Source of the DNA: an uncultured Asticcacaulis sp. | GTDB lineage: Bacteria > Pseudomonadota > Alphaproteobacteria > Caulobacterales > Caulobacteraceae | Length of the DNA: 11,498 nucleotides | Reading direction: 5' to 3' | NCBI GenBank assembly: GCA_946482045.1 | Contig: CAMLPZ010000127.1 | Span: 1 to 11,498 of the forward strand | Shown: positions 8,126 through 11,498 of the stretch, one piece after another | Layout of the letters: each line of letters begins with the position of its first letter | Position numbering within the stretch: the first letter of the stretch is position 1 | Notes under the pieces: model-generated | What the model was told of the DNA's origin: nothing | Seen by the model: only the letters and a program-made list of their open reading frames with translations | Database searches by the model: none | Translations under genes and position numbers: made by a program

Positions 8126-10420
8126 ATGCTGTCCCGCCGTCAGGTCCTTGCCGGAACCGCCGCCATAAGCGCCTTGCCAGCTGTCGCGTGGACCGGGCCG
8201 GTAAATCTGTGCGACCACGTCGATCCGTTCATCGGGACGGGCGGGCACGGGCATCTCTATCCCGGCGCTACCGTACCGTTTGGCATGGTGCAACTGAGCC
8301 CCGACACCAGCAATGACCGCTGGGATTCGTGCTCCGGCTACCATCAGTCGGACAGCTCGATCATGGGCTTTTCGCACACCCATTTGAGCGGCACCGGCTG
8401 TCCCGACATGCTGGACGTCCTGCTGGTGCCGGCGACTGGCCCGGTGCATCTGGAGCCCGGACCGCTCGACAATCCCGATCTCGGCTACCGCTCGCGCTAC
8501 GACCGCGAGACCGAGACGGCGCGGCCCGGCTATTACAGCGTCCACCTGACCGACACGCGCATCTGCGCCGAGCTGACGGCGACCAACCGCACGGGCCTGC
8601 ATCGCTATACCTTCCCGGAAGGCGAGGCGGGGCACATCCTGCTCGACTTCGTCCATGGGGGCAAAAAGTGGTGGGGCGAGAACCGCGACATGGTCCTCGA
8701 CAACGCCCATCTGCGCCTGATCGGCAACGATACGATTGTCGGCGGCCGCCAGGTCTTTCAATGGGCTTCCGGCCGCTGGATCTTCTTTGCCATGAAGCTG
8801 TCGCGGCCCATGTCGCGCGTGCAGTTCTACAGCGACAACCAGCCCGTCGAAGGGCCGCACGTCACCGGCAAGAACCTGAAAGCCGCTTTGCATTTCCCGG
8901 ATGCCGGAGAGGCGCCGCTGCTGGTCAAGGTCGGCATTTCGGCCGTCGATACCGAGGGCGCCCTGCGTAATCTCGAATCTGAGCTGCCCGACTTCGATTT
9001 CGACCGCGTGCACGCCGCCGCCCGCAACGCCTGGGAAGGCGAATTGTCCAAAGTCCGCGCCACGTTCAGCGACGATGTCGACCCGCGCATCTTCTACACT
9101 GCTCACTACCACATGCTGCTGGCGCCAACCGTCTTTCACGATGTCGATGGCCGCTATCGTGGCATGGACAACGCAGTCCATACGCTGAAACCTGGCGACG
9201 CCAACTATTCGACCTACAGCCTTTGGGACACCTATCGTGCTGTCCATCCGTTCTTCACGATTACCCAGGCCGAGCGCGTGCCGGGCATGGTCGGCGGGCT
9301 GGTGCGCATGGGCCAGCAGAGCCCGACCGGCGTGCCGATCTGGCCGCTGCAGGGGCGCGAGACCGACATGATGATCGGCTACCACGCCGCCGCCGTCATG
9401 GCCGAGGCCGCCGTCAAGGGCTTCAAAGGCATCGACTACAAAGCCGGCCTCGAAGTCCTCAGCAAGCGTGCTTTTGTCGACGATGTCCATGGTCTGGGGC
9501 TTTATCGGCAACTGGGTTATATCCCGGCCGATAAGGTTGATGAGTCCGTGTCGCGCACCCTGGAATATGCTTATAGCGACTGGTGCACGTCGAAGCTGGC
9601 CACTGAAATCGGTGCGCGCAAGACGGCCGAAACCCTGCGCGCCCGCTCGCGCAACTACCGCAACCTGTTCGATCGCGATATCGGCTTTGTCCGCGGCCGT
9701 CGCACCGACGGGACGTGGGTAACACCCTACAATCCGCATTCGCTCGGCCACGACCAGACGAAGTGGCGCGACTATACCGAAACCAATGGCTGGCAGGCGA
9801 CCTTCCTCAATCAGCACGATATCTACGCCTATGCTGAGCTGTTTGGCGGCCTGAAGGCCTATGAGGCCAGGCTGGATGCGCTGTTTGTCGAGCCCGCCAA
9901 TGCCGAGGAAAAGTCGCTGGCCGACATTACGGGTCTGGTCGGGCAATACGCCCACGGCAATGAGCCCAGCCACCACGTCGCCTATCTCTATGCCTATACC
10001 GGCAGCCCGCATAAGACCCAGAGCCGCGTCCGCCAACTGATGCGGGACATGTACCGTGCAACCCCCGATGGCCTGGAAGGCAACGAGGACTGCGGCCAGA
10101 TGAGCGCCTGGTATCTGATGAGCGCGCTGGGCGTCTATCCGGTCGACCCGGTCAGCGGGAACTATGTCTTCGGCTCGCCCTTGGTGCGCCGCGCCGAGGT
10201 CGCTTTGGCCAGGGGCAAAAAGCTCATTATCGATGCGCCAGCCAACAGCGCCGCCAACATCTACGTCCAGGCCGTGAGCTGGAATGGCAAACCCTATACG
10301 AAGAGCTTTATTCGCCACGCCGATCTGGTGCGCGGCGGCACATTGCGCTTTGATATGGGGCCTGAGCCGAACACACAATTTGGCGCCCATATGGGCGACC
10401 GTCCGCCTTCCTTCACTTGA
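8126..10420 (+). CDS. GH92 calcium-dependent alpha-mannosidase with Tat signal
   Basis: Inverting exo-alpha-mannosidase, in this family mostly acting on alpha-1,2, alpha-1,3 or related links of high-mannose N-glycans, using a bound calcium ion. Length is 764 residues, normal for GH92. The leader MLSRRQVLAG is a twin-arginine motif, with a probable cut near Ala21. The mature start VDPFIGTGG (32-40), LYPGATVPFGMVQLSPD, and the GFSHTHLSGTGCPD block are hallmarks of the N-terminal domain. In the barrel, Glu552 of YTETNGWQ matches the family acid, HGNEPSHH (around Glu613) is the conserved substrate and metal region, and Asp655 of GNEDCGQMSAWY matches the base. The position two before Asp655 is Asn653, where the Bacteroides enzyme BT3990 has, as I recall, an Asp. 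Exact linkage preference cannot be read from these motifs. It follows GH125 by seven bases. Confidence 0.96.
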   Translation: MLSRRQVLAGTAAISALPAVAWTGPVNLCDHVDPFIGTGGHGHLYPGATVPFGMVQLSPDTSNDRWDSCSGYHQSDSSIMGFSHTHLSGTGCPDMLDVLLVPATGPVHLEPGPLDNPDLGYRSRYDRETETARPGYYSVHLTDTRICAELTATNRTGLHRYTFPEGEAGHILLDFVHGGKKWWGENRDMVLDNAHLRLIGNDTIVGGRQVFQWASGRWIFFAMKLSRPMSRVQFYSDNQPVEGPHVTGKNLKAALHFPDAGEAPLLVKVGISAVDTEGALRNLESELPDFDFDRVHAAARNAWEGELSKVRATFSDDVDPRIFYTAHYHMLLAPTVFHDVDGRYRGMDNAVHTLKPGDANYSTYSLWDTYRAVHPFFTITQAERVPGMVGGLVRMGQQSPTGVPIWPLQGRETDMMIGYHAAAVMAEAAVKGFKGIDYKAGLEVLSKRAFVDDVHGLGLYRQLGYIPADKVDESVSRTLEYAYSDWCTSKLATEIGARKTAETLRARSRNYRNLFDRDIGFVRGRRTDGTWVTPYNPHSLGHDQTKWRDYTETNGWQATFLNQHDIYAYAELFGGLKAYEARLDALFVEPANAEEKSLADITGLVGQYAHGNEPSHHVAYLYAYTGSPHKTQSRVRQLMRDMYRATPDGLEGNEDCGQMSAWYLMSALGVYPVDPVSGNYVFGSPLVRRAEVALARGKKLIIDAPANSAANIYVQAVSWNGKPYTKSFIRHADLVRGGTLRFDMGPEPNTQFGAHMGDRPPSFT

Positions 10421-10428
10421 GAAATGCC

Positions 10429-11442
10429 ATGACCGACCGCCGCGATTTCGTCAAAGCCTCACTGCTGGCCTCCGCTCTGACCGGTCTTGCCAGTACCGCG
10501 AAGGCCGCAAGCCCCGTAAAGCCTATCGTCGTTTCGACCTGGGACTTCGGAGTCGCTGCCAACCAGGCGGCGTGGTCGGTCATCCAGGGCGGCGGCTATG
10601 CGCTCGACGCCGTCGAAGCCGGGGCGCGCGTGCCCGAAGCCGACATGAAGAACCACAGCGTCGGCCGCGCCGGCTACCCCGACCGCGACGGCCATGTCTC
10701 GCTCGACGCCTGCATCATGGACGAACAATGGCGCTGCGGCGGCGTCGCGGCGCTGGAACACATCGCCCACCCGATCTCGGTAGCGCGGCGGGTGCTGGAA
10801 AAGACGCCACACGTCCTGCTGGTGGGAGACGGCGCGCTGCAATTCGCCATCGAACAGGGCTTTCCGAAGGAAGAGCTGCTGACGCCGGAATCCGAGGCCG
10901 CCTGGCGAGAATGGCTGAAGGTGCAGAATTATCAGCCGGTCGCCAACAGCGAGATGTCGACCTATGGCCATGTGCCCAACAGCAAGATGCCTGGTGATGA
11001 GCACAATCACGACACCTTGGGTATCCTGGCCTTGGACGGGCAGGGGCGTCTGTCCGGCGCCTGCACGACCTCGGGCATGGCATGGAAGCTGCGCGGCCGC
11101 GTGGGCGACAGCCCGATCATCGGCGCCGGCCTCTATGTCGATGGCGAAATTGGCTCAGCGACCTCGACCGGCGTTGGCGAAGAGGTCATCCGCAATGCCG
11201 GCAGCTTCCTGGTCGTCGAGCTGATGCGGCAAGGGCGGTCGCCGCAAAAGGCCTGCGAAGAGGCGGTCATGCGTATCGTCCGCCGCCGCCCTGAAGCGGC
11301 CAAGACGCTTCAGGTTGGGTTCCTCGCCTTGAACACAAAGGGCGAGGTTGGGGCGTTCGCCATCCAGAAGGGCTTTGTCTACGCCCAGTGCGACGCCAAG
11401 GCGACCGATACGGTCGTGCCGGCGAAAAGCTTTTTTACGTGA
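10429..11442 (+). CDS. N4-(beta-N-acetylglucosaminyl)-L-asparaginase (glycosylasparaginase), Tat exported
   Basis: Ntn-hydrolase that splits GlcNAc-Asn, the linkage unit of N-glycoproteins, giving aspartate and a glycosylamine that breaks down to GlcNAc. It is 337 residues from the ATG at 10429, about the size of the Elizabethkingia (Flavobacterium) meningosepticum enzyme. That start is preferred over the in-frame TTG at 10417 because it puts the twin-arginine motif DRRDFVK at residues 3-9; cleavage is likely near Ala26. The precursor should cut itself before Thr196 in HNHDTLG, freeing the threonine as nucleophile. Thr214, Arg224 and Asp227 (TTSG and GRVGDSP) are spaced from Thr196 exactly as I recall Thr170, Arg180 and Asp183 are from Thr152 in the bacterial reference. 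The family usually needs Asn with free amino and carboxyl groups, implying prior proteolysis. L-asparaginase or taspase function is less likely given these motifs and the glycosidase neighbours. Confidence 0.95.
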   Translation: MTDRRDFVKASLLASALTGLASTAKAASPVKPIVVSTWDFGVAANQAAWSVIQGGGYALDAVEAGARVPEADMKNHSVGRAGYPDRDGHVSLDACIMDEQWRCGGVAALEHIAHPISVARRVLEKTPHVLLVGDGALQFAIEQGFPKEELLTPESEAAWREWLKVQNYQPVANSEMSTYGHVPNSKMPGDEHNHDTLGILALDGQGRLSGACTTSGMAWKLRGRVGDSPIIGAGLYVDGEIGSATSTGVGEEVIRNAGSFLVVELMRQGRSPQKACEEAVMRIVRRRPEAAKTLQVGFLALNTKGEVGAFAIQKGFVYAQCDAKATDTVVPAKSFFT

Positions 11443-11447
11443 TCGGG

Positions 11448-11465
11448 CGGCCTAATTCGTAGCCG
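11448..11465 (+). terminator. Weak hairpin after the AGA stop, doubtful terminator
   Basis: CGGCCTA and TAGCCG can pair as a six-base stem with one bulged C and a five-base ATTCG loop, beginning five bases after the stop codon. No run of T follows (the next bases are TTGGTTGAAG), so this is at best a poor intrinsic terminator and may be chance. The remaining bases to 11498 show no recognised gene or site. Confidence 0.2.
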
Positions 11466-11498
11466 TTGGTTGAAGTCGGGAATCCCCCCTTCCGTCAT

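Larger units (their letters stand above)
1..11442 (+). other. Probable N-glycan degradation operon (six genes visible)
   Basis: Six same-strand genes follow each other with a 1-base overlap and then gaps of 10, 9, 7 and 8 bases, leaving no room for internal promoters or terminators between them. Jointly they encode enzymes for beta-mannose, beta-xylose/glucose, beta-galactose, alpha-1,6-mannose, other alpha-mannose links and the GlcNAc-Asn bond. The unit continues upstream of base 1, and its promoter, regulator and uptake genes are outside the window. Co-transcription is inferred from spacing; the N-glycan role is inferred from the co-occurrence of GH92, GH125 and AGA. Confidence 0.8.

Noticed and set aside
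8030..10390. Very long minus-strand open frame (786 codons) covering nearly all of GH92
   Set aside because: It is in exact codon register with the sense gene, so stops could only arise from TTA, CTA or TCA sense codons, which this genome avoids. The predicted protein is low-complexity and resembles no family, while the sense strand has unmistakable GH92 motifs.
10417..10428. Alternative TTG start giving AGA four extra residues
   Set aside because: It lies inside the last codons of GH92 and lacks a better ribosome site; the ATG at 10429 gives a standard Tat leader.
10284..10997. Plus-strand open frame of 237 codons bridging GH92 and AGA
   Set aside because: Arg/Pro-rich out-of-frame translation of two well-supported genes with no recognisable motif.
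11425..11434. AAAAGCTTTT palindrome followed by more T near the end of AGA
   Set aside because: It is within the coding frame (Lys-Ser-Phe-Phe), is AT-rich and too short for a stable terminator hairpin.
11379..11498. Minus-strand open frame of 39 codons entering from the right edge
   Set aside because: Mostly antisense to the AGA end, no ribosome site can be checked beyond the edge, and the peptide shows no known motif.

Overview
The window is GC-rich, almost entirely coding, and all on the plus strand. It holds six consecutive genes, the first cut by the left edge: a GH2 beta-mannosidase (partial), a GH3 enzyme with a PA14 insert (beta-xylosidase/beta-glucosidase type), a GH35 beta-galactosidase, a GH125 exo-alpha-1,6-mannosidase, a GH92 alpha-mannosidase and an N4-(beta-N-acetylglucosaminyl)-L-asparaginase (glycosylasparaginase, AGA). 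Strong G/C preference at third codon positions, rarity of TTA/CTA/TCA codons, and periplasmic hydrolases carrying Tat-type leaders suggest a GC-rich alphaproteobacterium, perhaps Caulobacterales or Sphingomonadales. That placement is inferred from general style, not from a marker gene.

Layout: GH2 1-2247 (5' end missing), GH3 2247-4820, GH35 4831-6678, GH125 6688-8118, GH92 8126-10420, AGA 10429-11442, then 56 bases with at most a weak hairpin. Junctions are a 1-base overlap followed by gaps of 10, 9, 7 and 8 bases, so this is almost certainly one transcript whose promoter lies upstream of the window. No gene-free stretch exceeds 300 bases. No transporter, regulator, RNA gene, mobile element or CRISPR array is seen.

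The combination points to breakdown of asparagine-linked glycans. GH92 and GH125 remove alpha-mannose branches, GH2 removes the core beta-1,4-mannose, and AGA cuts the GlcNAc-Asn bond. GH35 and GH3 fit the beta-galactose and core beta-1,2-xylose decorations of plant complex N-glycans. The set resembles the N-glycan cluster described in Xanthomonas campestris (nix genes), but here the last gene is a glycosylasparaginase, suggesting an exo-acting route that ends at the glycan-amino-acid bond. Four consecutive products (GH35, GH125, GH92, AGA) have twin-arginine leaders and GH3 has a Sec-like leader, so the work probably happens in the periplasm. Families and catalytic residues are well supported by sequence; substrate assignments, especially for GH3 and GH35, are inferred from context.
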